DNA from: Paraburkholderia adhaesiva
Lineage (GTDB): Bacteria; Pseudomonadota; Gammaproteobacteria; Burkholderiales; Burkholderiaceae
Length of the DNA stretch: 64,000 bases
NCBI RefSeq assembly: GCF_021390575.1
Contig: NZ_JAJEJQ010000001.1
Span: 3,138,501 to 3,202,500, forward strand
Direction: 5' to 3'
The notes under the pieces: generated by a model
Databases searched by the model: none
Told to the model about the DNA's origin: nothing
Seen by the model: the letters and a program-made list of their open reading frames with translations, nothing else
Made by a program: the position numbers and the translations under genes
In this document: piece after piece, positions 11,063 to 19,623 of the stretch
Position numbering within the stretch: the first letter of the stretch is position 1
Layout: each line of letters opens with the position of its first letter

Positions 11063-11893
11063 TCAGAAGCCCAGACGTTCGCAGATCGCCTTGGTCGCCG
11101 CACCGCCGTTGAGCGTGTAGAAGTGCAGGCCGGGCACGCCCGCATCGACGAGGCGGCGGCACAGGTCCGTCACCACGTCGAGGCCGAACGCGCGGATCGC
11201 CTCGCGGTCGTCGCCGAAGCTCTCGAGGCGCTTCGCGATCCAGCGAGGCACTTCCGCACCGCACATGTCGGAAAAGCGCATCAGCTGCGAGTAGTTCGTG
11301 ATCGGCATGATGCCGGGCACGATCGGCACGTCCACGCCGAGCTTGCGGACGTCGTCAACGAAGCGGAAGTACGCGTCCGCGTTGAAGAAGTACTGCGTGA
11401 TGGCCGAGTTGGCGCCGGCCTTCACCTTCTGCGCGAAGGCTTCGAGGTCGTGACGCGGCGAGCGCGCCTGCGGGTGGTACTCGGGATAGGCCGCCACTTC
11501 GATGTGGAACGCGTCGCCGGTTTCCTGGCGGATGAACGCGACCAGCTCCGACGCATAGCGCAGCTCGCCCACAGCCCCCATGCCGGAGGGCAGGTCGCCG
11601 CGCAGCGCGACGATGTGGCGAATGCCGTGCGACCGGTACTGCCCGAGGATGTCGCGCAGGCTCTCTTTCGACGAGCCGATGCACGAGAGGTGCGGCGCCG
11701 CGTCGATGCCTTCCTTCGCGATGTCGACGACGGTGTCGAGCGTGCCCTGTTGCGTCGAGCCGCCCGCGCCGAACGTGACCGAGACGAACTTCGGCTTGAG
11801 CGTCGCGAGCTGGGCGCGGGTGGCGCGCAGCTTGTCGACGCCGTCCTGCGTCTTCGGCGGGAAAAATTCGAATGAAAGTTCGATGGGTCTCAT
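11063..11893 (-). CDS. metF: 5,10-Methylenetetrahydrofolate reductase
   Basis: The 276-residue protein opens with the MetF motif MRPIELSFEFFPPK, followed by VSVTFGAGGST (about 40-50). It has the typical folate/FAD barrel segments HIVALRGD and GIMPITNYSQ. It reduces 5,10-methylene- to 5-methyl-tetrahydrofolate with FAD, supplying methyl groups for methionine synthesis. The start at 11893 is set by the family motif. The 16 codons upstream in frame overlap the gap after the holin gene and are unlikely. It is third in an ahcY-holin-metF operon headed by an SAH riboswitch, which fits a role in the activated-methyl cycle. Confidence 0.96.
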   Translation of the reverse strand: MRPIELSFEFFPPKTQDGVDKLRATRAQLATLKPKFVSVTFGAGGSTQQGTLDTVVDIAKEGIDAAPHLSCIGSSKESLRDILGQYRSHGIRHIVALRGDLPSGMGAVGELRYASELVAFIRQETGDAFHIEVAAYPEYHPQARSPRHDLEAFAQKVKAGANSAITQYFFNADAYFRFVDDVRKLGVDVPIVPGIMPITNYSQLMRFSDMCGAEVPRWIAKRLESFGDDREAIRAFGLDVVTDLCRRLVDAGVPGLHFYTLNGGAATKAICERLGF

Positions 11894-11918
11894 GATGGGA
11901 TGGTCCTGGCGTCGCGCA

Positions 11919-12272
11919 TCAGACGATGCTGCGGTTGCCAAAGATCAAGGCGGACAGGAGCCACGACACAATGCTGTACAGGATCGAGCCGAAGAACGCC
12001 GACCAGAACCCCGACACCTCGAAGCCTTTGAGCAGCGACGACGCGAGCCAGAAGCACAGCGCATTCACGACGAGGATGAAAAGGCCAAGCGTGAGGATCG
12101 TGACGGGCAGCGTGAGCAGGATCAGCAGCGGCCGCAGCACGGCGTTGATGAGCCCGAGCACGATGGCGACCATCAGGGCGGTGCCGAAGCTACGGATGTG
12201 AATCGACGGAACGAGCCAGGTGATGATCAGGAGGGCAAGCGCGTTGATCAGCCAGGTCAGCAGCACAGGCAT
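11919..12272 (-). CDS. Phage-holin-family (YvlD-like) membrane protein
   Basis: The 117-residue protein is almost entirely hydrophobic, with four predicted transmembrane helices and short loops. It matches the small membrane family labelled phage holin family 4/YvlD (PF04020), seen in WLVPSIHIRSFGTALMVAIV and the GLINAVLRP turn. Despite the name there is no evidence of phage origin. In Burkholderiaceae such a gene commonly sits between ahcY and metF. Its function is unknown; a link to the methyl cycle is guessed only from the operon. It lies 25 bp before metF and 267 bp after ahcY. Confidence 0.85.
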   Translation of the reverse strand: MPVLLTWLINALALLIITWLVPSIHIRSFGTALMVAIVLGLINAVLRPLLILLTLPVTILTLGLFILVVNALCFWLASSLLKGFEVSGFWSAFFGSILYSIVSWLLSALIFGNRSIV

Positions 12273-12295
12273 GGTAGCTCCTTGTTTTTAGTGAG

Positions 12296-12530
12296 TGGGG
12301 CCGGAGGAAGCGCTGGAGCGCTGACTCCGGCCGACAACCCTGCATGGGGCCGGAGTAAAGGCTAAAGCTCTGACTCAGGCCGACAGCTCTGCATGGGGCC
12401 TGAGTAAGGGCTAAAGCGCTGACTCAGGCCGACAGCTCTGCATGGGGCCCGAGTAAGGGCTAAAGCTCTGACTCTGGCCGACAGCTTTGCATGGGGCCGG
12501 AGTAAGGGCTAAAGCCCTAACTCCGACCAA
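12296..12530. repeat. Tandem 49-bp hairpin repeats between ahcY and the holin gene
   Basis: The motif GCATGGGG recurs at 12342, 12391, 12440 and 12489, exactly 49 bp apart. Each unit reads GGCC-[CT/GG]-GAGTAAGGGCTAAAG...TGACTCNGGCC. The GGCCNGAGT and ACTCNGGCC ends of neighbouring units can pair, giving about five consecutive stem-loops; an inner AGGGCT/AGCCCT pairing is perfect in the copy near the ahcY end. The array fills the gap between ahcY and the holin gene on the same transcript. It has no open frame and no spacer variation as in CRISPR. A role in transcript processing, stability or attenuation is inferred. Confidence 0.85.
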
Positions 12531-12539
12531 CACACCTTT

Positions 12540-13958
12540 TTAGTAGCGGTAGTGATTCGGCTTGAACGGACCGTTCTTCTCGACGCCGATGTACGAAGCC
12601 TGCGCGTCGGACAGCACGGTCAGGTTCGCGCCGATGCGAGCCAGATGCAGGCGCGCGACCTTCTCGTCGAGATGCTTCGGCAGCACGTACACCTTGTTCT
12701 CGTAGTTCGCACCACGCGTGAACAGTTCGATCTGCGCGAGCGTCTGGTTCGTGAACGAGTTCGACATCACGAACGACGGGTGGCCCGTCGCGCAGCCGAG
12801 GTTCACGAGGCGGCCTTCAGCCAGCAGGATCACGCGCTTGCCGTCCGGGAAAATGATGTGGTCGACTTGCGGCTTGATGTTGTCCCACTGGTACTGACGG
12901 GTCGAAGCAACGTCGATTTCCGAATCGAAGTGACCGATGTTGCAGACGATCGCGTTGTGGCGCATCGCCTTCATGTGGTCGTGGCCGATCACGTGGTAGT
13001 TGCCGGTGGCCGTCACGAAGATGTCGGCCTTGTCGGCGGCGTATTCCATCGTCACGACGCGGTAGCCTTCCATCGCCGCCTGCAGCGCGCAGATCGGATC
13101 GATTTCGGTGACCCACACCGTCGCGCCGAGGCCGCGCAGCGACTGCGCGCAACCCTTGCCCACATCGCCGTAACCGGCGACGACCGCGATCTTGCCCGCG
13201 ATCATCACGTCGGTGGCGCGCTTGATGCCGTCGACGAGCGACTCGCGGCAGCCGTACAGGTTGTCGAACTTCGACTTCGTGACCGAGTCGTTCACGTTGA
13301 TTGCCGGGAACGGCAGACGGCCTTCCTTCTCCATCTGGTACAGGCGGTGCACGCCGGTCGTCGTTTCTTCGGTCACGCCCTTGATGTGCGAGAGGCGCTT
13401 CGAGTACCACGTCGGGTCGATGTCGAGGTGCGCTGCGATCGACTTGTACAGCGCGACTTCTTCTTCGTTCGTCGGCTTGGCGATGACCGAGCGGTCCTTT
13501 TCAGCCTTCGAGCCGAGGATCAGCAACAGCGTTGCGTCGCCGCCGTCGTCGAGGATCATGTTGGCGAACTCGCCGTTCGGCCATTCGAAGATGCGGTGGG
13601 AGAACTCCCAGTATTCGTCGAGCGATTCGCCCTTGAACGCGAACACCGGCGTGCCGCCCTGCGCGATTGCGGCAGCGGCGTGGTCCTGCGTCGAGAAGAT
13701 GTTGCACGAGGCCCAGCGGACATCGGCGCCGAGCGCCTTCAGGGTCTCGATCAGCACGCCAGTCTGGATCGTCATGTGCAGCGAGCCGGCAACGCGCGCG
13801 CCCTTGAGCGGCTGCTGCGCCTTGTACTCGTCACGGATCTGCACGAGACCGGGCATTTCGGTTTCGGCGATGTCGAGTTCCTTGCGGCCCCAGCCGGCAA
13901 GCGCCATATCGGCGACGACGAAATCCTTGGCTTGATCTTGCGGAATTGCGGCGTTCAT
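12540..13958 (-). CDS. ahcY: S-adenosyl-L-homocysteine hydrolase
   Basis: The 472-residue enzyme splits S-adenosylhomocysteine into adenosine and homocysteine using tightly bound NAD. The NAD-binding motif GYGDVGKG and the flanking [19 protein letters not shown] are visible, and the protein ends in the conserved PFKPNHYRY tail whose Lys and Tyr contact NAD of the neighbouring subunit. The ATG at 13958 is preferred because an AAGGAGG Shine-Dalgarno lies 5 bp upstream. A GTG at 13961 is adjacent and in frame. Upstream is an SAH riboswitch, so the substrate should switch the gene on. It heads the ahcY-holin-metF operon. Confidence 0.97.
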   Translation of the reverse strand: MNAAIPQDQAKDFVVADMALAGWGRKELDIAETEMPGLVQIRDEYKAQQPLKGARVAGSLHMTIQTGVLIETLKALGADVRWASCNIFSTQDHAAAAIAQGGTPVFAFKGESLDEYWEFSHRIFEWPNGEFANMILDDGGDATLLLILGSKAEKDRSVIAKPTNEEEVALYKSIAAHLDIDPTWYSKRLSHIKGVTEETTTGVHRLYQMEKEGRLPFPAINVNDSVTKSKFDNLYGCRESLVDGIKRATDVMIAGKIAVVAGYGDVGKGCAQSLRGLGATVWVTEIDPICALQAAMEGYRVVTMEYAADKADIFVTATGNYHVIGHDHMKAMRHNAIVCNIGHFDSEIDVASTRQYQWDNIKPQVDHIIFPDGKRVILLAEGRLVNLGCATGHPSFVMSNSFTNQTLAQIELFTRGANYENKVYVLPKHLDEKVARLHLARIGANLTVLSDAQASYIGVEKNGPFKPNHYRY

Positions 13959-13996
13959 CACGCCCTCCTTTCTAAAAGTGACTAGAAATTAAAGAC

Positions 13997-14110
13997 GTGA
14001 GCGCCGTTTTCGATGCGGTTGAGTCCGTGCGGATCAACCGTATTGAGCGGCTCCGAGCCTGGCGGGCTGTGTTCGCATTGTGCGAAGCCCGTCGCAACGC
14101 TCCTCGGAGA
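13997..14110 (-). promoter_or_regulatory. SAH riboswitch in the ahcY leader
   Basis: Read on the minus strand, the ahcY leader contains the three conserved blocks of the S-adenosylhomocysteine riboswitch: CCGAGGAGCGTTGC (14107-14094), CCAGGCTCGG (14062-14053) and AACGGCGCTCAC (about 14008-13997). GAGCG of the first block can pair with CGCTC of the last to make the pseudoknot of the aptamer. The aptamer lies about 40 bp upstream of the ahcY start, so SAH binding probably exposes the AAGGAGG site. SAH is known to activate ahcY through this element in betaproteobacteria. Confidence 0.92.
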
Positions 14111-14249
14111 CGAGGCGTGATTGTAGCAAATCGGGATGGCGGCGGCGGGAGAACCACCGCGCGCCGTGACGCCCCGCGTATCGATGAAGATTGATCGCGA
14201 TTGGTCGCGATCGATCGAGCGTGCGAGGCATCAGGCGCGCATCGGGCAC

Positions 14250-15104
14250 TCAGCCTGCGTCGTCGCTTATGGCGGGAATTACGATGTCCGTGACTGGCTC
14301 ATACGCGGATTCACCCGCGGATAGACGCCCGGCCTGATCGAGGGCCGCGCCCACGTTGAGACCGCGTAGTTGCTTCACAACGCCAATCGCCTGATCGAGA
14401 AACTGGCGCGAGAACTGGATGACCGCTGCGTTGTCGCCCGGATCGGGCGTGTCGAGCCCCGTCTGGATACGGAAAAAGCGCTCGGCGTGAATGCCGGTGT
14501 GATAGTGCATGCGCACGCGCTTTGCATCGTCGAGCCGGTGCTGGCCGAACGTTTCGTGCAGCGCCCACGCGAGCGCGCCGTCCTCGCCGCCGTACTGGCG
14601 GAAGAAGTCGTCCATCGGAAAGCCGCCCAGCGCGAGAAACGCGCAACGGCGGATCACGAGCGAACTCGGCACCGTGTTGCTGAGCGCCGCCGCTTTCTGG
14701 GCGAAGTCGGGATGCGCGAGCACCGATTCAGGAAAGCCGAAGAACTCCACGTCGAGCCGGACCACTGCGTCGTGCGGGGATTTTTCGAGCCAGGCACTGG
14801 CGGCCGTAAGCGCGCCGGGGAGGTATTCGTCGTCGGCGTCGAGGAAGGCGACCACCGGCGCGGTTGCATGCAGCGCGCCCCAGTTGCGCGCGCTCGCGGC
14901 ACCGCTGTTCGACGCCATCTGCAACAGATGCACACGTGCGTCGAGGCGGGCGTAACGGAACACGATTTCGGCCGTTTTGTCGGTCGAGCCGTCATCGACG
15001 ACGAGGATCTGCGCCGCCTCGCGCTGTGCGATCGCGCTGTCGAGGGCACGCGGGAGCGTCGGCGCGCTGTTGTAGCAGGGGATGATGATCGAAATGGGCA
15101 GCAT
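14250..15104 (-). CDS. Family 2 glycosyltransferase
   Basis: The 284-residue protein has the GT-A fold signature of family 2: SIIIPCYNSAPTLPRALDSA at the N-terminus, VVDDGSTDKTAE near residue 35, and the DADDEY metal-binding motif near 90 (the DXD equivalent). It should transfer a sugar from a nucleotide donor, probably to a surface polysaccharide or protein; the acceptor cannot be told. It is cytoplasmic with no clear membrane anchor. The ATG at 15104 is chosen as the residue just before the family motif; an in-frame start at 15140 would add 12 residues. It stands alone between ahcY and lrgB. Confidence 0.85.
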   Translation of the reverse strand: MLPISIIIPCYNSAPTLPRALDSAIAQREAAQILVVDDGSTDKTAEIVFRYARLDARVHLLQMASNSGAASARNWGALHATAPVVAFLDADDEYLPGALTAASAWLEKSPHDAVVRLDVEFFGFPESVLAHPDFAQKAAALSNTVPSSLVIRRCAFLALGGFPMDDFFRQYGGEDGALAWALHETFGQHRLDDAKRVRMHYHTGIHAERFFRIQTGLDTPDPGDNAAVIQFSRQFLDQAIGVVKQLRGLNVGAALDQAGRLSAGESAYEPVTDIVIPAISDDAG

Positions 15105-15301
15105 GGGCAGCTCGTGATCAGGCCGCGACGCAGGCGGCAACGGTGTCCATCATAGCCCGGCAGGCATCGCGTGCATGCCGGAATTGACGCGGCACGCAGC
15201 CGCTGGCCGGACCGCGCCGCGTGAGAATCCCGACGACTGTCGGCGTGCGCCCTGCACAGCGATAAGAAGCTCCCGCCTGGGCAAGCAGCAGTGCGTCGGA
15301 G

Positions 15302-16024
15302 TCAGATCGGCAGAACGCCCAGCGCCGGAGCGAGCAACACCATCACGACGCCCGCGATCATCATCGTGAGACTCGCAACGACGCCTTCCTCGCGGCCCAG
15401 TTCACGCGCCTTCGCGGTGCCCACGCCGTGCGCCGCGGCGCCGAACAACGCACCGCGCGCGAGCCGCGTGCGCAGCGGCACGAACGCGAGCACCAGCTCG
15501 CCGAAGAGCATCCCGCATACGCCCGTCGCGATCACGAAGAGTGCGGTGAGGTCGCGCGGCGCGTGGATCTTGTCGGAGACGGCAAGCGCGAACGGCGTCG
15601 ATACCGAGCGCGTCATCAGGCTGCGCTGCAGGTCCGGCGAGAGATGCAGCAGCTTCGCGAGCGCAAGCGACCCGCCCACCGCAACGACGATACCCACCGT
15701 CACGCCCACCGTCAGCGAAATCCAGTGACGCTTGAGCAGATCGCGATACTCGTAGATCGGGACCGCGAACGCGACGGTCGCCGGACCGAGCAGCCACATG
15801 AGCCAGCGCGTGTCCTCGAAGTAGACGGGATACGGAATGTGCAGCAGCAGCACGATGGCGCCGAGCACGGCTGGCACGGCGACGAGCGGCGTGAGCCACG
15901 GCGAACGCAGGCGCGCATAAAGCGCCTTCGATGCGAAATAAAGTGCGACGGTGAGGATGAAGCAGCCCGCAGCGATCAGCCGGGAGGCATCGTCGGCGAA
16001 CAGGGGCGCAAAAATCGTGTTCAT
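15302..16024 (-). CDS. LrgB/CidB-family membrane protein
   Basis: The 240-residue integral membrane protein has about seven hydrophobic segments and the LrgB motifs SVSTPFALAVSD (about 139-150) and LFGAAAHGVGTAKA (about 192-205). LrgB/CidB proteins act with a small LrgA/CidA partner in murein hydrolase control and, in some bacteria, in glycolate or pyruvate movement across the membrane. The lrgA-type gene lies 60 bp upstream on the same strand and a LysR regulator is divergent, matching a cidAB-cidR layout. Size and motifs are typical. Confidence 0.92.
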   Translation of the reverse strand: MNTIFAPLFADDASRLIAAGCFILTVALYFASKALYARLRSPWLTPLVAVPAVLGAIVLLLHIPYPVYFEDTRWLMWLLGPATVAFAVPIYEYRDLLKRHWISLTVGVTVGIVVAVGGSLALAKLLHLSPDLQRSLMTRSVSTPFALAVSDKIHAPRDLTALFVIATGVCGMLFGELVLAFVPLRTRLARGALFGAAAHGVGTAKARELGREEGVVASLTMMIAGVVMVLLAPALGVLPI

Positions 16025-16084
16025 GACGGGATCATCCTGAAAGTGGGTCGCTCAACCGGAGCGGTCGCTTACTGGCGCAGCCGG

Positions 16085-16540
16085 TCAGGCGCGCACGTGG
16101 TGGCGTGCGTACTGCACGCGACGCAGTGCGAGGCGGCGTTCGAGGCGCGCGGCCTGTTCGACCGCGAACGCCACCGAGACCATCACCATCAGCGTGCCGC
16201 CGACCACGACCAGCGCGAGGCGCCAGCCATCGGCACGGAAGAGGCCTCCGTACTGCACGGCCGCCACGGCAGCCGGGATGAAGAACAGCAGCATGTCCGA
16301 GAGCAGCCAGTCGGCGCCTGCCTTGACCCAGCGCGGCACCACGCCGCCGCTGAACAGCAGCGCGAGCAGCGCCGCGAGTCCGATCACGCCGCCCGGCACA
16401 GGCAGATGCGTCGCACGCGCGAGCGCATCGGCAACGAACCAGAGCCCGGCCAGCAGCGCCGCCTGCACCGCGATCCGGCCGGTGCGCGTCACGGAGCCCG
16501 CCAGTTGCGGGGCCTTCGTCGTAAAGAGGCGGGAGATCAT
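16085..16540 (-). CDS. CidA/LrgA-family holin-like protein
   Basis: The 151-residue protein has four predicted transmembrane helices and the LrgA motif PVPGGVIGLAALLALL near residues 47-62. The cytoplasmic C-terminus is arginine-rich (about 128-151). It belongs to the CidA/LrgA holin-like family and forms the two-gene unit with the lrgB-type gene 60 bp downstream. Members influence murein hydrolase activity and programmed lysis in Gram-positives; in proteobacteria the role is less clear. It is transcribed away from the LysR gene, whose product probably controls it. Confidence 0.9.
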   Translation of the reverse strand: MISRLFTTKAPQLAGSVTRTGRIAVQAALLAGLWFVADALARATHLPVPGGVIGLAALLALLFSGGVVPRWVKAGADWLLSDMLLFFIPAAVAAVQYGGLFRADGWRLALVVVGGTLMVMVSVAFAVEQAARLERRLALRRVQYARHHVRA

Positions 16541-16623
16541 GGGAAACCCTAAGTGACATCTGAATGAAGCTCAGTATAAGTTGCGCCACAGCATAAATAT
16601 AATGACTTAAACTTATCCACTTC

Positions 16624-16638
16624 ATTCCATATTGGAAT
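16624..16638. promoter_or_regulatory. LysR-type operator candidate
   Basis: ATTCCA-TAT-TGGAAT is a perfect inverted repeat with a 3-nt centre and the T-N11-A spacing typical of LysR-family sites. It ends 14 bp before the GTG start of the regulator and next to its GGAG ribosome site, which suits autorepression. A second pair, ATAAGTT (16576-16582) and AACTTAT (16610-16616), lies in the same divergent gap nearer lrgA and could be an activation site. Both are inferred from symmetry and position. Confidence 0.5.
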
Positions 16639-16651
16639 CTGGAGTCACAAC

Positions 16652-17581
16652 GTGGAACTGCGCGCGCTTCGCTATTTCATCGAGGTGGTGCGGCAGCAGA
16701 GCTTCACCGCCGCCGCCGACAAGATGCACGTCACGCAACCGACCATCAGCAAGATGGTGAAGTCGCTCGAAGATGAAGTCGGCACCCAGCTGCTCGTGCG
16801 CGACGCTCGCCAGATGGTGCTCACCGACGCGGGCCGCGTGCTCTGGCAGCGCGGTCAGGACGTGCTCGCGGCGCAGGCGCAATTGCAGGCCGAACTCGAC
16901 GACCTCGCGACGCTCGGGCGCGGCGAACTCACGATCGGCGTTCCACCGATGGGCGGCTCGCTCTTCACGCCGGCCATCGCGACGTTCCGCCAGCGCTACC
17001 CGAAGATCGAGCTGAAGCTCTTCGAGCAGGGATCGCGCGCGATCGAGGCTGCGCTGATTTCGGGCGAGCTGGAACTGGGCGGCGTGCTGCAGCCCGTCGA
17101 TCCGGCGACGATCGACGTGTTGCCGATCTCGCACGAACTGATGTGGCTCGTCGCGCCGAAGGGCTCACGGTGGGACGGCGAAGAGAGCGTGCCGCTGGTG
17201 GACCTCGCCGCCGAACCGTTCGTGTTTTACGGCGAGAGCCTGGCGCTGAACGACGTCGTGTCGTATGCGTGCCGCACGGCGGGCTTCGTGCCGCAGATCG
17301 TGGGACGCAGCGCGCATTGGGATGTGATGGCCGCGCTGGTGCTCGCGGGCGTCGGCATCGCGTTGCTGCCCGCGCCGTACTGTCGAAGGCTCGACGCCGC
17401 GCGCTTCACGTGCATGCCGGTCAGCGAACCGGCGATCAGGTGGGATATGGCGATCGGATGGAAACGCAACGGATACCTGTCGCACGCGGCGCGCGCGTGG
17501 CTCGAAGTTGCGAAGGAGGAGTTCGGGAAGCCGTCGTCGTTTCTCGATGACTTCGTGCGGCCGCCGGGCCTGGCTGGGTGA
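16652..17581 (+). CDS. LysR-family regulator of the divergent lrgAB-type operon
   Basis: The 309-residue protein has the LysR helix-turn-helix at residues 3-60 (RYFIEVVRQQSFTAAADKMH, QPTISKMVKSLE) and a co-inducer domain from about 90 onward. It starts with GTG at 16652, supported by GGAG seven bases upstream and by alignment of the first residue with the family start. Divergence from the lrgA/lrgB pair with a 111-bp shared region suggests it is the CidR-like activator, which in other bacteria senses acetate or pyruvate metabolism; the ligand here is inferred only. It is convergent with the GMC oxidoreductase gene. Confidence 0.9.
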   Translation: MELRALRYFIEVVRQQSFTAAADKMHVTQPTISKMVKSLEDEVGTQLLVRDARQMVLTDAGRVLWQRGQDVLAAQAQLQAELDDLATLGRGELTIGVPPMGGSLFTPAIATFRQRYPKIELKLFEQGSRAIEAALISGELELGGVLQPVDPATIDVLPISHELMWLVAPKGSRWDGEESVPLVDLAAEPFVFYGESLALNDVVSYACRTAGFVPQIVGRSAHWDVMAALVLAGVGIALLPAPYCRRLDAARFTCMPVSEPAIRWDMAIGWKRNGYLSHAARAWLEVAKEEFGKPSSFLDDFVRPPGLAG

Positions 17582-17597
17582 TATCGCGTGATGCGCT

Positions 17598-17622
17598 ATC
17601 CGCCCCGACTGCCGGGGCGGAT
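17598..17622. terminator. Bidirectional hairpin between LysR and GMC genes
   Basis: ATCCGCCCCG (17598-17607) and CGGGGCGGAT (17613-17622) form a perfect 10-bp stem with a 5-nt loop in the 52-bp gap between two convergent genes. There is no U-tract on either side, so it is a plausible but not classical bidirectional terminator. Confidence 0.55.
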
Positions 17623-17633
17623 GCCGTTGCGCT

Positions 17634-19262
17634 TCAGACTGCGACGCTCTCGGCGGCCAACTCGCCCACGCGGCGCGTTTGCGCGATGAAGTCGGCGGCA
17701 CGCTCGCCGATCATCACCGTCGGCGCGTTCGTGTTGCCGCCGATCAGCGTCGGCATCACCGAAGCATCGGCGATGCGCAACCCGCTCACGCCGCGCACGC
17801 GCAATTGCGTGTCCACCACCGATCGGGTGTCGCCAGCCATGCGGCAGGTCGAGACCGGGTGGTAGATCGTGTCGGCGTGCGCGGCGATCGTCGCGCACAG
17901 TTCGGCTTCGGTCTGCCCCGCATGCGTGTAGAGTTCGCGCCCGCCCAGTTCGGCGAGCGGCGACGCGTCGAGGATGCGCCGCGCCAGACGCGCGCCCTCC
18001 ACGAGCAGATCCCTGTCGCGCTCGTCCGAAAGAAAGCGCGGATCGATCAGGGGCGCGACACGCGCGTCGGCGCTCGCGAGTATCACCGTGCCGCGGCTCG
18101 CCGGACGCAACACGCAGACGTGCAGTGCGTAACCATGGCCCCAGTGCATGCGGCGGCTGTGATCGTCGACGAGGCCCGTGCAGAAGTGCAGTTGCAGATC
18201 GGGCCGGTCCAGATCGGGGCGGCTCTTGATGAAGCCGCCCGCCTCCGCCGCGTTGCTCGTGAACATCCCGGTCCGCGAACCGAAGTAGCGCGCGAGCCCC
18301 GGAACCATCTTCGCGAAACTGCGCACCGAATAGCCGATGGTTTCGCTCGAGCGTACACGCATGTTGTACGTGAAGTCGATATGGTCGGTCAGATTGCGGC
18401 CCACCTCGGGTGCATCGTGAAGCACGGGCACGCCGTGCGCGCGCAACTGATCCGCGGGACCAATGCCCGAGCACATCAGTAGTTGGGGGGTATTGAACGT
18501 GCCCGCGGCGAGAATCACTTCGCCGCGCGCGACGAGGGTTTCGACTTTGCCGCCGCGCGCCACCTGAACGCCGCTCGCGCGCGTGCCATCGAAGGTCACG
18601 CGCAGCACCGTCGCGTCGGCGATCAGGTGCAGGTTCGCGCGCTCGTGACCATATAGATACGCACGCGCAACCGTCCAGCGCTCGCCGCCGCGCTGCGTCA
18701 CCTGGTAGAAGCCGACGCCTTCCTGATCGGGGCCGTTGAAGTCGTCGTTGGCCCGAAAACCCGCTTCGACCGCCGCGCGCACGAAGCGCCCGGCTACGGG
18801 ATTGGGGTCGCGCAGGTCCGAGACGGAAAGCGGCCCGCCCGCGCCGTGCCAGTCGTTCGCGCCACGCGCGTTGTCCTCGGCGCGCAGGAAATACGGCAGC
18901 ACGTCCTGCCACGCCCAGCCCGTGCAACCCAGCTGCGCCCATTCGTCGTAATCGAGCGGATGGCCGCGCGTGTAGATCATCGCGTTGATGGCACTCGAGC
19001 CGCCGAAACCGCGTCCGCGCGGCTGGTAACCGTACCGGCCCGCCAGCTCCGGCTGCGGCTCGGTTTCGTAGCCGTAGTTGTACTTCGTGCGCAGCGGCAC
19101 GAGCGCGGCGATGCCGAGCGGCATGTTGACGAGCAGGCTGCGCGCCGTGTGCGGCCCGGCCTCGATAAGCGCGATCGTCGCGTCGGGACAGTTCGAAGCG
19201 AGCCGCCCGGCGAGCGATGCGCCGCCCGACCCGCCACCGACGATGATGTAGTCGTATTCCAT
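17634..19262 (-). CDS. GMC-family FAD-dependent oxidoreductase (choline/alcohol dehydrogenase type)
   Basis: The 542-residue flavoenzyme starts MEYDYIIVGGGSGGASLAGR, the FAD-binding Rossmann motif. It has the GMC signature RGFGGSSAINAMIYTRG (about 80-96), the second signature AAGTFNTPQLLMCSGIGP, the catalytic region YHPVSTCRM with its histidine, and GGNTNAPTVMIGERAADFI near the end. GMC enzymes oxidise alcohols to aldehydes; choline, long-chain or aromatic alcohols are all possible. Neighbouring acyl-CoA and coniferyl-aldehyde-type dehydrogenases favour an alcohol-aldehyde-acid pathway. The ATG at 19262 has GAGGAG 6-11 bp upstream. A betaine operon is not visible, so betA is not assigned. Confidence 0.92.
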   Translation of the reverse strand: MEYDYIIVGGGSGGASLAGRLASNCPDATIALIEAGPHTARSLLVNMPLGIAALVPLRTKYNYGYETEPQPELAGRYGYQPRGRGFGGSSAINAMIYTRGHPLDYDEWAQLGCTGWAWQDVLPYFLRAEDNARGANDWHGAGGPLSVSDLRDPNPVAGRFVRAAVEAGFRANDDFNGPDQEGVGFYQVTQRGGERWTVARAYLYGHERANLHLIADATVLRVTFDGTRASGVQVARGGKVETLVARGEVILAAGTFNTPQLLMCSGIGPADQLRAHGVPVLHDAPEVGRNLTDHIDFTYNMRVRSSETIGYSVRSFAKMVPGLARYFGSRTGMFTSNAAEAGGFIKSRPDLDRPDLQLHFCTGLVDDHSRRMHWGHGYALHVCVLRPASRGTVILASADARVAPLIDPRFLSDERDRDLLVEGARLARRILDASPLAELGGRELYTHAGQTEAELCATIAAHADTIYHPVSTCRMAGDTRSVVDTQLRVRGVSGLRIADASVMPTLIGGNTNAPTVMIGERAADFIAQTRRVGELAAESVAV

Positions 19263-19623
19263 CCGTCTCCTCTCTCGCCATCGGCGTTGCACCTGGGTCG
19301 CGCCAGGCGCACGATCGTTCGATAATGCGTTTTTGCGAATTGTAGGGAGCGAGTTGAGCGGACGGCGACTCTTATCTCAGAGCGATCCCTCTAATCGGCA
19401 AATGCGGCACGCGACTATGATGAAAAACGGTCCGGCCATCGACGTCAAGCGGTTCCGGCAGGCAGGATGCTGCGGGGGCATCCGGGGGCGACGAAGGCCT
19501 GGTCCGGCGTGAGGCGTGCCCGATGCCCTCTTGCGGCGACCCCGCACTCGCGAACGTCGCACGAAGCCGCGCCGATGCGCGCCCAAGGTCCAAAGAGATC
19601 CAAAGTCCAAAGGAGACAGGCAG
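19263..19623. other. Divergent intergenic region between GMC and AidB-like genes
   Basis: These 361 bp separate two divergent genes and must carry both promoters. No gene can be supported here. Visible elements are CGATCGTTCG (around 19311-19320), close to palindromic and a possible repressor site, and three close copies of TCCAAAG directly in front of the AidB-like gene (about 19590-19613). The latter includes the AAAGGAGA ribosome site. Confidence 0.4.

Noticed and set aside
11919-12272. A prophage holin
   Set aside because: The name phage holin family is a database label for this membrane family. No lysis or phage genes are nearby and the gene lies in a conserved methyl-cycle operon.
12296-12530. 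Could the 49-bp tandem array be a CRISPR?
   Set aside because: Units are directly joined, with no variable spacers and no cas genes, and each unit forms overlapping hairpins; it is an ordinary tandem repeat.
17596-19281. A 561-codon frame overlapping the GMC oxidoreductase in another frame
   Set aside because: The competing frame has the FAD-binding and GMC signatures; this one is arginine-rich shadow.
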